NCBI GenBank assembly: GCA_018389105.1 | Contig: JACATO010000091.1 | Location: 372,001-436,000 of the forward strand | Direction of reading: 5' to 3' | Origin: Nautilus pompilius | Lineage: Eukaryota; Mollusca; Cephalopoda; Nautilida; Nautilidae | DNA length: 64,000 nt | Shown here: in pieces, positions 10,101 to 22,324 of the stretch | Layout of the letters: each line of letters starts with the position of its first letter | Numbering within the stretch: the stretch's first letter is position 1 | Position numbers and translations under genes: made by a program | The notes under the pieces: model-generated | Databases searched by the model: none | What the model saw: the letters and a program-made list of their open reading frames with translations, nothing else | What the model was told of the DNA's origin: nothing

Positions 10101-11689
10101 ATTGTCTCCCTCCACCCCGAGATTGCATAAAGCAGGCTGGAATAACTTTTTATTAAATCTTGCAATTTTAGAATTAGAAAAAATGACCAAAGGTGAAGTT
10201 TATACAGTTATTAAAAAAAGAAAAAAGGTATCATGTTAGTTCAGACTGTCATTTTAGAGTTTAAATGTATTTATAAATAATATATTATTTAATATAGACA
10301 TACTTTACTCACAAAGTAAATGGATAAGAGGATTTAGCAAATATCAAACTCCTCTTGTTGGAAAAAAATTTTTTTTGTTGTAATATCATTAAATGTATGA
10401 TTTAAAAAGTACGTATATTCTATAAAATAAGCTTTTAGTATTTGAATTTAGTTTTTTTCTTTTGTTTTAGAATCTTCAAAAAAAGTCTTTCATTTTATGA
10501 CAAGCTTTTTAAGTGCGTCGTCTTTGACAGGATGTACCTTTTGCCAGTAATCTGCAATTAGAGTTGGAGGTAGATAAAACAGAAACTTCATTTCCCTTCT
10601 GCTGCTGAGCACCAGTTATAATGGTTTTTTTCCCCGAAAGTTGTTATATGAGTAAGTGATCGTCTTTGTTTGGCATATTAAAATAAAAAAAAGTACCAGT
10701 GCTGGCTTTTATTATGTATTGATTGAAAAACTTTTTTTTTAAATTCTTTAAGACAAATAGGTTTCATTCGTTGCAAGCTGAGAATTTGGTGTAGGTGTTA
10801 GTTACTAAGAAGCTCTCGCTCTTTCTCTCTTTAAGTTTCGTTCTTGCATTATTTTATAATTTTGCATGGGTGCATGCTAATTTTTTGTTTCATTCACGCT
10901 TTTGAAGTATGGTATGAAGTTGCAGTTTGCCAATCATTTGATCAGCTAAGCATAAAAACTGGTAAAAAAAGAGGCCAGAAAAATATTATAGCCTTGGTGA
11001 TAATTTATAATGAAATGAGTTATCCCAGCCTTTGGAGAGACCCATAAAAACCGGCTAATAAATCTACAAAGGAAATTCCAGTATGATCATCTGCAGTACA
11101 TTAAAAAAAAGGGTTATTTGCCAACTGCTTTCAGTTAATTGACCATGAGCAAACAAATGAGTTTCTTATAAAGATATTGTTCTAAAATAATCCAACAGAG
11201 ATGCTATTGGCTATAAAAGATGTAGTGCCAGATGATTTGAGTGGTAGTGTATATTTGTGTTTGGTATTTTCTGTATTGAACATAAAGACAGGAAGTACAG
11301 TGAAAGTGGCATTTTTAATGTTTAATGTGTGGCATGTTTCTGATTTAACAAAATAAAAAGTTTACATGTAACATATAGCCAACAATGGCACAAAAAATTA
11401 TCAAGTGTATTATTGTTGTTGCTTTGTTCATTAAGGTTAGTATACATTCATCTTCGGATATGGAAATGCATTATTGGATGGTTGAAAAATTTTCTGAATG
11501 CCTTATTTCTTTTTTTTATAAATGTTGAAAGCTTCATAAAAGGATGTCATTGCAAAGGATAGAAATAATTTTCAGGTAAATTTTAGTAATTTGTTAGATT
11601 GGCTAGTTAAGTGTAGAATGGAATTTAATACTAAAAAAAAGCAAAATTATCAAAACAGGAAAAATAGATAATTATTATATTGGTGGGCA

Positions 11690-11760
11690 ATGTAGTGGTT
11701 CAGGGATTAGTATACTGGATTGCTAAAGTCACTGGCTCAGCTTAATCCAATAGAAGACAC
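11690..11760 (+). repeat. Possible tRNA-derived SINE head fragment
   Basis: GGGCAATGTAGTGGTTCAGG resembles the A-box region of tRNA-derived SINEs in this window (compare 39535). The B box is poorly preserved, and the conserved 3' core found in the other copies is absent, so this may be truncated or a chance match. Confidence 0.3.
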
Positions 11761-11788
11761 TTTGGCATAGTTTCCATTTGCTATTCTT

Positions 11789-11820
11789 CACACACATGCA
11801 CACGCACACATGTGCGTGTG
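11789..11820. repeat. Alternating purine-pyrimidine tract (Z-DNA prone)
   Basis: A 32-bp strictly alternating CA/TG/CG run. It contains CACGCACA and TGTGCGTG arms that could pair around a two-base loop. Confidence 0.6.
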
Positions 11821-13599
11821 GTTTTGTTTGTTTTGGACATTCCTGTTTGTTCTTAAAAATGAAGGCTTCTAGTAGGGACTTTTGGATTATGCTTCCATGT
11901 CACCGTATGGGAGGAACCAGGTTCTTCACCCAAGTACTATTATAGGCCAGCAATGCAGTGCTAGATCATTCAGTGTCACGATGGCTTGTAACAGACCATT
12001 CAACATGGATGATGCACAATAGGAAAACGTAGTTTCAAAAAAGGGTTTAGAGAATTTTTTTATCAAAGATTTCAGATGTGAAGAACTGCACATTTCAGCT
12101 ACAAACAAAGCAAATAGAAGTTGAAAGTAATTAACTGGAGTATCAAACATAAAGTAATTCCATTGTTGTGTAGATCTTCACATCTTGAATATGGTGTGGA
12201 ATCATTTTAGAAAGGATATTGATTTTTCTTTAAGAGTTCAGACTAGGTTTACTAAAATAGTGAAAGTATTAAGAATCATATTGATGGCTATTTCTCATAC
12301 TTAGGGTTTCTCGGCTCCTTGTATCTACTTAGCTAAACAGCAGGCATAGTGAAGATGTACCTTATATTAGATACAGCTCAATTTATAAAATTTATCAGCA
12401 ACAGAAGAAGTAAGACTGAGATTCTCTCAAGAAAGATTTGCCTAATTTTTTGAATAAGGGATCATGTAGATTTTATTTGTATAGATAATATTTACACAAG
12501 TACTTATCAATGACATCAGTGCGGTTGTGTAGGTATGCACAGTGTTTGTTTAAAAAAGAAAATTAATTTTTAATTGTTCTCTTTGCCAGCCTGTTTATTT
12601 TTAATACCTATCGGGAGGAACTATCTGGATGTAGTAGAATTGTATACTGTTCCACTCCACATCTCTGATAGATCATTATGCTGATTACTACAAACAATGT
12701 TGGTAATGTTAGGGCACCTGTGTGGGTAAGACCATCTGGTATCCAAAACCAGTTCACATTTGTCTATCTGGCAGAGATTATTTTTCTCTATTGCTGTAAA
12801 TTATAATCATAAATTTGTTCAGCATTGTATCAAGATATTAGTCATATTTTGTTGAAACTCAGGATTACGAATAGAGGACTAAACATTTGAATTCTCTATC
12901 AAACAACACAATACGTCTGACTAATTTTGTTTCCCTTTATTTGTGTATGTTAGTTTCTTTTTTCTAGCATATACAGATGTCCTAATGCTTTTCTTTTATG
13001 CATACATTGATTTTATTTGGTTGAGAACAAATAAAGGTACACTGGAAATACTCCTTGGCTTAGTATTTTTCTTTTTTTAAAAAAATGTCATGTTCTTTGT
13101 CGTTTTTCTGGAATATAGTGATTATAGAGCAGAATGGAACTCTTGAGCCATGTATAGCTTTGGTCAGCCAATTTAGCCTCTTAGTAATTTTCAATGTTTG
13201 TGTGTTAGACACGAAGCCATCCATCTAAATGCGCACCAATTGTCCAGCAGTGAAACAAACTCTTTATATAAAATTGTTTGTAAAGCTGACATCAAATACA
13301 TCGGGCGTATCAGTTGCAACAATAAAATATTTGCAGCCAATGTAATTTTCTGAAATTTTTCATTCTATTCTAAATGCTTTCTGATCTTTCTATTGTGTTT
13401 TGGAAACTGTCAGCATTTTTCTTTCAATCTAGAAAATTCTGGAGATTTCCAGGAATTTCTTCATAACTTTTTCATGCTTAGAAATAGTCATCCATACATA
13501 AGCATCTTTAGTCTAGTAATTTTTTTTTATAGCAAAAATGCATTAATCCTGAATTGTGAAAATAAACACAAATTGCATATGTGATTGTTATCGACAGCA
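11821..13599. other. Intron stretch, nothing recognised
   Basis: AT-rich DNA with short frames on both strands and no domain, repeat array or RNA gene recognised. Confidence 0.5.
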
Positions 13600-14447
13600 G
13601 CTTGCTACAATATGTCGAAATAAATCCGACACATTAAGAAATTGTTGAAACGAGTTCTTCCACCAAGAAGAGATGGCAGGATTATTGGAATTTTAAAGAA
13701 AACTGGACACTTTTAACCTAAAGGTAGGTGGATCAACAACAAAAAAAAAACCTCACCGAGGGAACTAGTTTTGGCAAGATTTCAAGAGAAGAATAAATTT
13801 GGCTTGTTATACATAGCTATAGAATTGGAAAAAGTATTGACAAAAAGAAGTTAGAAGATATTTGGTAACATTGGGTCTCAAATCACACATCTTAGCTAAA
13901 AATCTACCATACAAAGACAATAGATTTTGTTGTTTTTTTTTAAGAAATACCAAAATTGGCAAATAGAAGATTGGAACAGGGTGATATTTGTAGATGAAAG
14001 TTTAATCTTTTTTGTAAATATGGTGCTTTAGACAGAGAAAATCAGCTGAAAGATTTAAATAAAAACTATTCTATTAACCTATGAGCATGGGTTTATTTCT
14101 GTTAATGGTAAAAGCAATTTGTAATTCTATTAAAAGGATTGAGTGAATATAAAACGGTATTGAATCTTGTAAAAAGATTTTGTAGTCTGCTAAGAAAATC
14201 CATCTTGATGGTAACTTTTGGTTTCTACAACATAAAGCATCATCATCACAGCATATAACAATAAAATGCATTGGTTTAAAGATTGGCCTGAGAATTCTGA
14301 TTTTATATCCAATTGAGCAGTGATAGATGATTTTTTGGCAATATAATTCTCTAAGGAATAGAGAAGAATTTGGAAAGTGTTTAATCATACAAGACATTGG
14401 TGGAAACAATGCCAAACAGAGTGAAAGCAGTTATTAAGGTTACTGGT
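13600..14447 (+). pseudogene. Tc1-like transposase remnant
   Basis: Frames broken by stops show the Tc1 DDE landmarks in order. VIFVDES near 13981 corresponds to the first catalytic Asp block, and TFGFYNI-type decayed sequence lies near 14215. WFKDWPENSD near 14273-14302 resembles the WPxxSPDLNPIE block, and LVETMPNRVKAVIK near 14397-14440 is the typical C-terminal SMPRRxxAVIKAKGG segment. The 5' half (13600-13980) is poorly conserved and assigned by position only. No inverted repeats were identified. The element is inactive. Confidence 0.7.
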
Positions 14448-17265
14448 CAAAATATTAACATTTTATATATATAAATATTTTTTTAGTAGTCATGTTTGTT
14501 ATATTTTATAAAACCAAAATACTTAGTCTTTAAGCTTGCCTTCATGTTTTTTTAAAAAAATGCATAAAGTATTGAAAACTACTGAATGAGCCAAATTGAC
14601 TGGCCAAAGCTAAGTTAAACTGGGTGATTTTTCTCACTTATATAAAAGCTCCAAACTATTTTCACTTGATTACTCATCAGGTTTTCCAATAAGCCTCGCA
14701 AGTTTATCAGTAGTCCTGCCATACTGAATTATTTGGGAGTCTCTCCATAACCTGAAGATTAATTTTAAGATAAAGCGATAACATTCTGAATTTGTTAACA
14801 TGGAGAAAAATTGTAATGAAGATCAGCGAGATCTGACAATTATCACTGGAGTAGTCTTTGCCATAGGCAAGTTAAAATTGAAAGTGGTTTAATGAATTTT
14901 GAATTTGACGGGCAAGCTGAAAGTGATGATTTGTTAGCCATTGCTAAGGCTTTGTCATAGATATGACACTACTTTCTAACTGTGGCAGGGAGGTGTTAGG
15001 CGATAATTAAATTAAGGTTTTTGTTCCTCCCTCAGAACTTCTGTATTATCCATTATTCCAAACAGATAAAATCTGATTTTAGACTCTTTTTTTTTTTTAA
15101 TCCATGCATTAGTTTTTCTTTCCCTGATCATAATATTTTTAAAACAGAATCATTAAATTATAGATTCTTTGGGGGGTTCAAATTTAAATGTTTAGGAAGA
15201 ATCTTTGGTACAATTTTATTTGGACTGGTTGGACAGATAAAATTATTGACAACAAGCCACATTTGATAAACTAAGATTAAAGAAATATTGTACGTGATAT
15301 ATCAATGTGTTTTCAGAACCTAAATTAACTATTTCATATTAATTGCTGGGAAACTATCTGATAGATGCACATCCCTGCTGTAATGATTTGAACACCTTGG
15401 ATTTATGTTGTTTTTAGTATTTGGTGGGAGCATCTCTTGTATTATGCAAAGTCTATAGAGTTGGAATGTATCCAGTTATCACTGATGTGATGGGTTGTGA
15501 CATGGAAGTTGTGTCGTTGGCACGATTGACTAGTCGTATTTTAGGACGCTCGTAGTGCGGGGTATCCAGTAGGGCGTAGTGTGTCTTCGTGTGGTGTTAC
15601 TGAGTAAATGGAGGAATTATCTGATGCATATCATATCAATTAAACCATTTGCATCAACATTTGCCATCACTATGCCTTAGTAATTTCCTATCTCAATCTT
15701 TCAACTTTGCTAAATTACTCTTTCTAGGAGAAATAGTTTATCTACAACAGCATTTAATTTTATGCAAGGTCGATCTGAAACGTAAATCCTGGATAAACTT
15801 GCATTGAGATTATTTTGGCAGGGATCAGCAGGTATTCATAGTCTATGGGCTGATATAAAATTGTGTAAACAGGATTTCCAATGTTAAAGCTTGTTTTTTT
15901 TTTTTTAAAGAAAAATTCTTTCATGGTCTTATAAAAATTCATTCTTTAATTGTCTTATAAAGGCAGTATTTCTAACCTATATATTGATTAACATTCATGA
16001 TGAATTTAGTGACTATAACGGCAAGTATTTAGTAGTAGAGGGTTTTCCAAAGCCCCTAGTTTCTTCTCCACTGCAGTTGTGATCTTTACGCTGTTGACAC
16101 GAAGCAAGACTTTGTCGGCAGTGACTTTATATCTGTGGGAAATGTATTGCTGCATTTTATGGATTTTTAATTTCTAAAAAAAAAAAAGTTTTATTGTTTG
16201 AGAGGGAGACAAAAATTAAGGGGTTCCGGTAGGGACCTGTGGTAGGCTTGTAGCTAATCTGTGCACCTTATTCTTTTCTGCTTGGTTTAGGAAACTGAAC
16301 TAGGAGGGTTTTCTTTTAAATCTGAAGAATAGCTAGTGTAGCAAAGAAATCTCCACAATGTTCTAAAAGCAAGATGGATATCAGGAGAAGAGTGCTGCGA
16401 TTGTCAGCAAACCAGTTCCCAGGGCGTGGCCAAAATAAAAGGGCTGATAATTGTCAAGTTGCTATTCATGATATTTGAGCAGGAGTGGCTATTTGGCTCT
16501 CAATCCTGGTACATTTTTTTAATCTTCTGAAATATTAAACATCTAAATACTTTGCTGACAGGGAACTAAGGTATAATTTGAATTGATGACTTTTCTTATA
16601 CTCCATCTTTTTATATGCTATTCGCCATTGCAGGTTTTTCCTTTCCTTTTTTGTTGTTGTTGATATAACCACTTTGAAACAGTAGTTTGCTCTTGTTACA
16701 AAGTAGCATTTTAAAATTTTAAAATGTTAGCTTGGCTTGATGAGTATTAATGACCAGCATTAGAAATAGCTTCTTTCTCACAAACTACATATATAACAAC
16801 TGTCAAGATTATCATTGCTTACTGATTCATTTGGTGTGCATCCATCTTGGAGAAACAAGAATCTATTGTGGGGAAGTCGAAACCTTTTGGAAACCCACCA
16901 TGCTGGTTTTAGCTTTTTGTAAAAGTGCATTTTCCCCTGGCAGAGTCAGTAATAATGAGGTTTTCTTAAAAAAAATGTTTTTCTGCAGCTCTGTTGGAGT
17001 TTATTTCTTTTGCAGAATAGATTGAAATAAAGTGGCGCAAAGGTTGGTAACTGGTTTAGTGACCTGGATTTTATCTTGTTTTTTGGAAATGTATTATTTT
17101 TAAAATTTTTTTTTGTTATTTAACATTTTATAAATAAACATCAGTTGCCATTTCTAATGTTTTCTAGTCGTTATTACCTGTAGAATAGTAACTGGTACTT
17201 AAATTTTCATGTTTTGTAAGTTTTTGTTCTCATGTACAGAAATTTAATGGCAACATAAACTCGTT

Positions 17266-17324
17266 TCTCGTCTTGTTGAAGTGTAACTCCTGTTCTGTAG
17301 AATGGTGGCTCTAACAAGACGAGA
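17266..17324. repeat. 12-bp perfect inverted repeat
   Basis: TCTCGTCTTGTT at 17266-17277 is complementary to AACAAGACGAGA at 17313-17324, with a 35-base spacer. This could form a stem-loop; the pairing does not extend well into the spacer, so it does not look like a typical microRNA precursor. Confidence 0.6.
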
Positions 17325-18800
17325 GGTAGATATATGGCACAGAATCCTTATAGGTAATTTAAAGTGGCTAAAGAATAAAGCAGCAACAACAACAACAAAA
17401 AACATCTGGTTTGTTTTAGCAGAAATGCCAAAGCTTTTATCTAGTCTGAACTCATATCAGCAGTAACAGGTGTGTTGATTTGTCTGTTATTAACTTAAAC
17501 TGTCCATGACCTACCTACCTTTTTTTTTGCTTTCCTTTGGTAACCCTTTTGTACCTAAACTGGCCATAACCAGCTCCACTCTTAGGAGCCACTGTACCTA
17601 GCCATGTTTACCTGGCTATTATAAATTTTTAAATGTCGCTGCAAATCTCATAAGAAAATTCAGAATCTTGAGAGATTTTATTAGCATTAAATTACAGGTA
17701 CTTTAATGGGAATGCAGTGCCAAGGACAGCTCAGAATAGAAACTTGAAAGGGTTGATGGAAAACTCTCCACCAGTTGATGTATATGCAAGTTAATCATCA
17801 TAATTTTATAATTTTTTAAAGTCATGTTTGTGAAAATAATTATAAAAATGATTTTAAAACAAAACTCTTTTTACAGCTTTCCTGCATTTGAATGCTTTTA
17901 TTTCATTCAGTTTTCTCCAATTTTTTTTGTGTGCTATGTACCTCTTCATTACATAGTATATCTTCACAACTCTTAATATTCATAAGTAATTTTTAAAATA
18001 AAATAAAATATTAATTTCTGATCAAAGTTTATAATTTTGTTAGCTTTTTTTTAAAATTAAGAACGTTAAAATGAATGTCAACTAAGTAGCATCACTCTAT
18101 TGATATTGGGGCTGGGTTTAATTTTGAAAGCCCCTAATTGCCTAAATCACTATCAAAATCTGCAAAATTATATAAAATCCCATTCCTTTCAAAATGTATA
18201 AGAAATTTAAATGTATTAACTGTTTACATTAAACAGCTACATTAGGCCCTTTGCGACTTATGTGCATGAAATAAAAAAAAAAACCAAAAAGGACAGAGTT
18301 GTCTACCCATTTCTTACATTGGTAATGCATCTGGGGTAGTCGAAATTCTAGAGGACAAAATGATTTCTTAAAAGATATTTACCAGCTGTTGATAATCAAG
18401 TGATAGCAGAAATTTTGAAATAGTTTCTGATGTATAGAGCCCCTTTCATTCCTTATTTTTAATAAAACAAGGTTACTTTTCATGACAGCTACATTTTGTA
18501 TCTTTGCATGAGAATACTACTGCTGCTCTCTTGCATATTGATGAGAATTACCACAACAAACTTGCTGTGTGTTAATATGTAATGGTAAACTTGCTTTGTG
18601 AAATAAAGTGAGAGAGGAAATGAGTGTGAATCAATAACAACTTATAATGAAAGGTTCTGTTAGGCCTTTTCTGCATATGAATCCCTGGCAGTTGTCTTGT
18701 GAATTTTAGCCACCAGAAGAGGGGTGAGGGCGTGTGGATGCTGCATTTTGAGCCACCACCATCATAAACAATTCACATGCGAGTTCTGCCATTGAAGGAA

Positions 18801-18829
18801 CAGCAGCAGTTGATTCTCAACAGCTGCTG
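18801..18829. repeat. Compact hairpin, 13-bp stem and 3-base loop
   Basis: CAGCAGCAGTTGA and TCAACAGCTGCTG flank a TTC loop; 12 of 13 positions pair. It could form a cruciform or RNA hairpin. No relation to a known RNA family is visible. Confidence 0.55.
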
Positions 18830-19426
18830 ACTAGTTTGGCATCATGAATTGCAACTAATATTTTGTTTTATTTGATGTAAAACTATTTAACAAGCATGTT
18901 TCTGTTTTATCTTTGATACTGAAGATTAGAAAGCCTGATTTTTATGCTAGCTGTTCAGAATAACTAAGGTCCTTCATTCTCTAAGTCGTCTGGTTGAATG
19001 CCATCACACTCCTTCCAGTCTGCCAATATCTGTAGACACAAGAACATTGATATGTATACCTTTGTGGTGGTTAGCTTTCAAACAGTGTTTACATTTGCTC
19101 AATAAATGAGATTAACACTGTTTTAAAACTAGAAAAATTAAAGGAAGGTTTGGCATGTGTTGGAAGAGGGGGGGTGGGGAGAGGTTACTGTTAATCGTAG
19201 CTATTAGTTAATTAAATTGACATGGCGGGATTTGTTGGGAATTCCACTTTTCCAATGATTTTCGCGCTAAGGCTGTCGTATAAGCAGCCCTAAGTTGATT
19301 ATTTGAGAGCAGTTAAATGAAATTAAAGATTTTGTTGGCTTTGGAGTATTAGGAATTTTTGTGATGTGATTTCCTTGATTGCACTTGCAAGATGCTAATG
19401 CAATATTTTTCTTCTCTACATCATCT

Positions 19427-19600
19427 TAGAGTTAGAAGATTGGCTGTGGGCTGCTAGGTTGAGAGACTGTCTTGATTTGGCGTAATACCCTAGCATCACT
19501 TCTTCACCAGCCGGCCGCATGAATTTACCTTTGGTACTCCACTTTTCTCTCTCATGTGGAAATAGGGTTTTCTGGCCTGTAGACACTTCGGTGGGGGGGG
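19427..19600 (+). repeat. Divergent SINE copy sharing the family core
   Basis: The segment CTTCACCAGCCGGCCGCATG followed by AATTTAC and TTTTCTCTCTCATGTGG aligns with the reverse complement of the SINE at 38345-38531 (CCTTCACCAGCTGATCACATG, GTTTACT, TTTTCTCCCACATTT). The tRNA-like head is badly degraded. Orientation is +. Confidence 0.45.
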
Positions 19601-21639
19601 GGATCACCAAGGCCCCTCTTTACCTATTCGTAGACCTCGGCAGTTTGACATAAAGGAAGAAAGCAGACCACCTTTCAGAAAGTCCTGGTGGCATGGCACA
19701 CTCATTAAATAAAAATTTTGACTCCTTTGCGGCTGTAAATGTGTCAAAATTAGTTTTCCTGAACAAAACCCAAGCAATTGAGGTTGCTGATAATACCGTT
19801 AATAAATCTCTAAACAGATGTTTAATGGTTTCAAATACATTTCCTTCATAATAGAATGAGTGGGCTTAAAATACGGTTTGCCTATTAACCGTAATTAAAT
19901 AGGAGTTTGGTCTTGTTTACCAGATTCCACATCCACAGACTACTGGCCTTTAAAAAAATTCTGTTTTGTTGGTTCATTTGCACCATACGACTGCTAAGAG
20001 ATTGGATCCTATGTTAATTCCTCTTTTATACCAGACTTTATGAATCAGTTTAGAAAAGCTTTAAAAGCTTTTTTTTTTTTTTTTTAAGTGCTAGTCGTTG
20101 CAGGTAAATATTAACTCTGCAGATTTAAGAATCGTAATATTGATTTTAGAAATAATTTTGAATCTGAATGTGGTTTTCATCTTGGAAATTGAGAGAGCCT
20201 CCCCTACAGGCTTTGCTGTGAAGCCTCACAGTCAGGATAAATGTTTTGAAGCAGTCGGCAATTAGATGACTATATGGCAGACAAAAGTAAACGAAAAAAA
20301 GAATGCAAAAGCTTGCATTAAAAAAAACAGGTTTATAAAAATATTGTTGCAACAAAAAAAGAAAAAAGTTTTTGAAGATTGGCAGACATTTTATTGACTT
20401 TTATTGCAGGCATTTGTAGAGTTGCATTACGAGCTTTTCTAAAAGACTTATATCGGACACCCAGCTGCTTTAATTATACTGTATTTGTACACAAGCTTGC
20501 TAGCACATTTCTGGTTGGTTTCAGATGTGACCTGAATTAGCATAAAGAAAAGGAAACTTTAATAGTTTTTGCTTTCATACGCTGTTTACTGTTTGTTTCT
20601 AAAATACATCAGAAGTTATTAAAGTTTTGGAGTTCCACACAGACTTTATAGATACCCTGTTTTTATATTCGTTTGCAAAACTGAGCTTTTGTACGCACAT
20701 TCATTTCAGATGAACTGAACCAATCAAAGATAAGGTGGTTGATTTTTTTTTAAAAAAAAACATGAGTAGAATGCATTGTATTCAGGCTAAGATATCCCTT
20801 ATCTGCTCACGAATACCACTGATGGACTTAAACGGGAGACAGAAAACACGAGGACTTTTCTGATTGTTAGTGAGAGAAAACTGGAGTGGACAATTTGGTA
20901 CGGAAGAGAGAAATCACATCGTTGGCTGGGTGCCAAATGCAGCCTGAACACATTGGTAGATGCAGGTTGCGAGAGCAGCAGGAAGTTTTTCGAGCTTATG
21001 TATAGCCTTTTCTGTCAGAAATTGTGCGTCTGGTCTGTTTGTAAGTGTTGACATGTACTGCTTCCACTGCTCAATTTAGTGAAGTATTCCAGGCAGATAA
21101 TACATGACTTATTGAGAAATACTTTCTAATAGCACTCCTTATTTCTTATAGAAAAGTACTATTTTTATGGTGTACTTATATCATATATTTAAAAGAAAAA
21201 TCTAAATCTATATTTCCCTTTTAGACAAATATCTTACAACTTTGATAGGCTAAACTAAGTAACTGGAGCTGCTTAATCTATTGTAAATGAGATTTCATAT
21301 GTTACTAATGAACTTTTTTGTTTTTGTTTTTAGCTTTTACCAAGATAAATGTATTCTTTGTATTGTGTGGGCTCCATGTCTGCAAACATGCCCTAAAAGG
21401 GGGCTCTTACTAATGATTAATACATGAAAACTGTTAAATGTTTACCATTTATCATATCTAAAACCCTATTGGCTTCGAGGTATGTACTTTCATATTGTTG
21501 GTAATTGCATGCTACACTAACCAACCATTCATGGTAAGAGTTTAGCTTTGGCAAGAACATTCAGCTCCATTTCTTATAAACTAACTTGTTTAACCCTTCC
21601 TGTTCAGGAAATGCAGTATTTAATATGCACAAATATACA
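19601..21639. other. Intron stretch, nothing recognised
   Basis: AT-rich sequence with homopolymer runs (poly-T near 20068-20086). No gene or element recognised. Confidence 0.5.
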
Positions 21640-22320
21640 AATATTTTCAAAGATGGCTGCATAAATGTGCTCAGCTGATTAAAATTATTTTAAAAAACAT
21701 TAAAAGGTCTTGGAATGACTCAAATATAATGAGTTCAGTAATCTAAATAAAAGGGAAATATGTCTAGAAAATGAAAGTAAAAAAAAATTAAATTTATATT
21801 GCAGTGAATAAAAAAAACAACAAAAAAAGTTGAGTTAAATCACATGGCTGTTGCCACAGGGGTGCTAATATTCATCCAGTTTTTTAAATCTCCTCACTGT
21901 CATTATTTTTGATACTAAATCTGTTATCACTAGTAATCCTCAGTGGATGTCAAGAAATATAGAATCTGTTGCAGTTAAATCTTTAATGGTTACGTCTATC
22001 TGTTCAGGTGTGGCCAGCTCCGCTTACCACTACCCGGGTCTGTGCAGTATAACAGCTGCGGTAGAAGGAATCCTTTAGTATTAGCTCAGAAGAAACCAAC
22101 TGGCCTTGCAACATCATTGGAAAGATAAATTTGTTGAGCCTGCAAACTGTAAACATTGGCTTGTTGATTGGCCACAGATTCTCTCACTCCCCACAGCCAG
22201 TGTCTGTCCACTGCTGTCCGAACAGCTAAATGATGAGAGATCTGAGGGATACACAGCCAAAACACCTAAACCAGTTAGAAGAAAAGGATTCAGCGTAGGA
22301 TTCTGTCACGTGTCAAGTAA
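21640..22320 (-). mobile_element. Internally deleted relative of the piggyBac-like element
   Basis: The left part (about 21640-21850) is similar to 25920-26070, including TTTTCAA, AAATTATTTT, AAAAA-CATTAA, TGACT-AAATAT and GTTCAGTAATC in the same order. The right part (about 22225-22300) is similar to 27630-27695: CAGCTAAATGATGAGAGATC versus CAGCTAAATGTTGAAAGATC. The transposase region between them is absent, so this looks like a non-autonomous deletion derivative of the element at 25900-27710. TTAACCCTTCC at 21592, a piggyBac-like end next to a TTAA, lies just upstream and may mark the true boundary; no matching right end was found. Confidence 0.55.
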
Positions 22321-22324
22321 ATAA

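Larger units (their letters stand above)
7048..11688. other. Intron stretch with simple repeats only
   Basis: AT-rich intron DNA with poly-T at about 7273-7294, a GA run at 9388-9412 and a CT-rich tract at 10034-10100. A Cys-rich frame at 9681-9935 and a weak ankyrin-like segment at 9064-9153 were considered but are not supported as genes. Confidence 0.5.
14448..19426. other. Intron stretch with small inverted repeats
   Basis: Mostly AT-rich DNA. It contains a locally CpG-richer patch near 15500-15600, a 12-bp inverted repeat at 17266-17324 and a hairpin at 18801-18829. No coding region was recognised. Confidence 0.5.
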
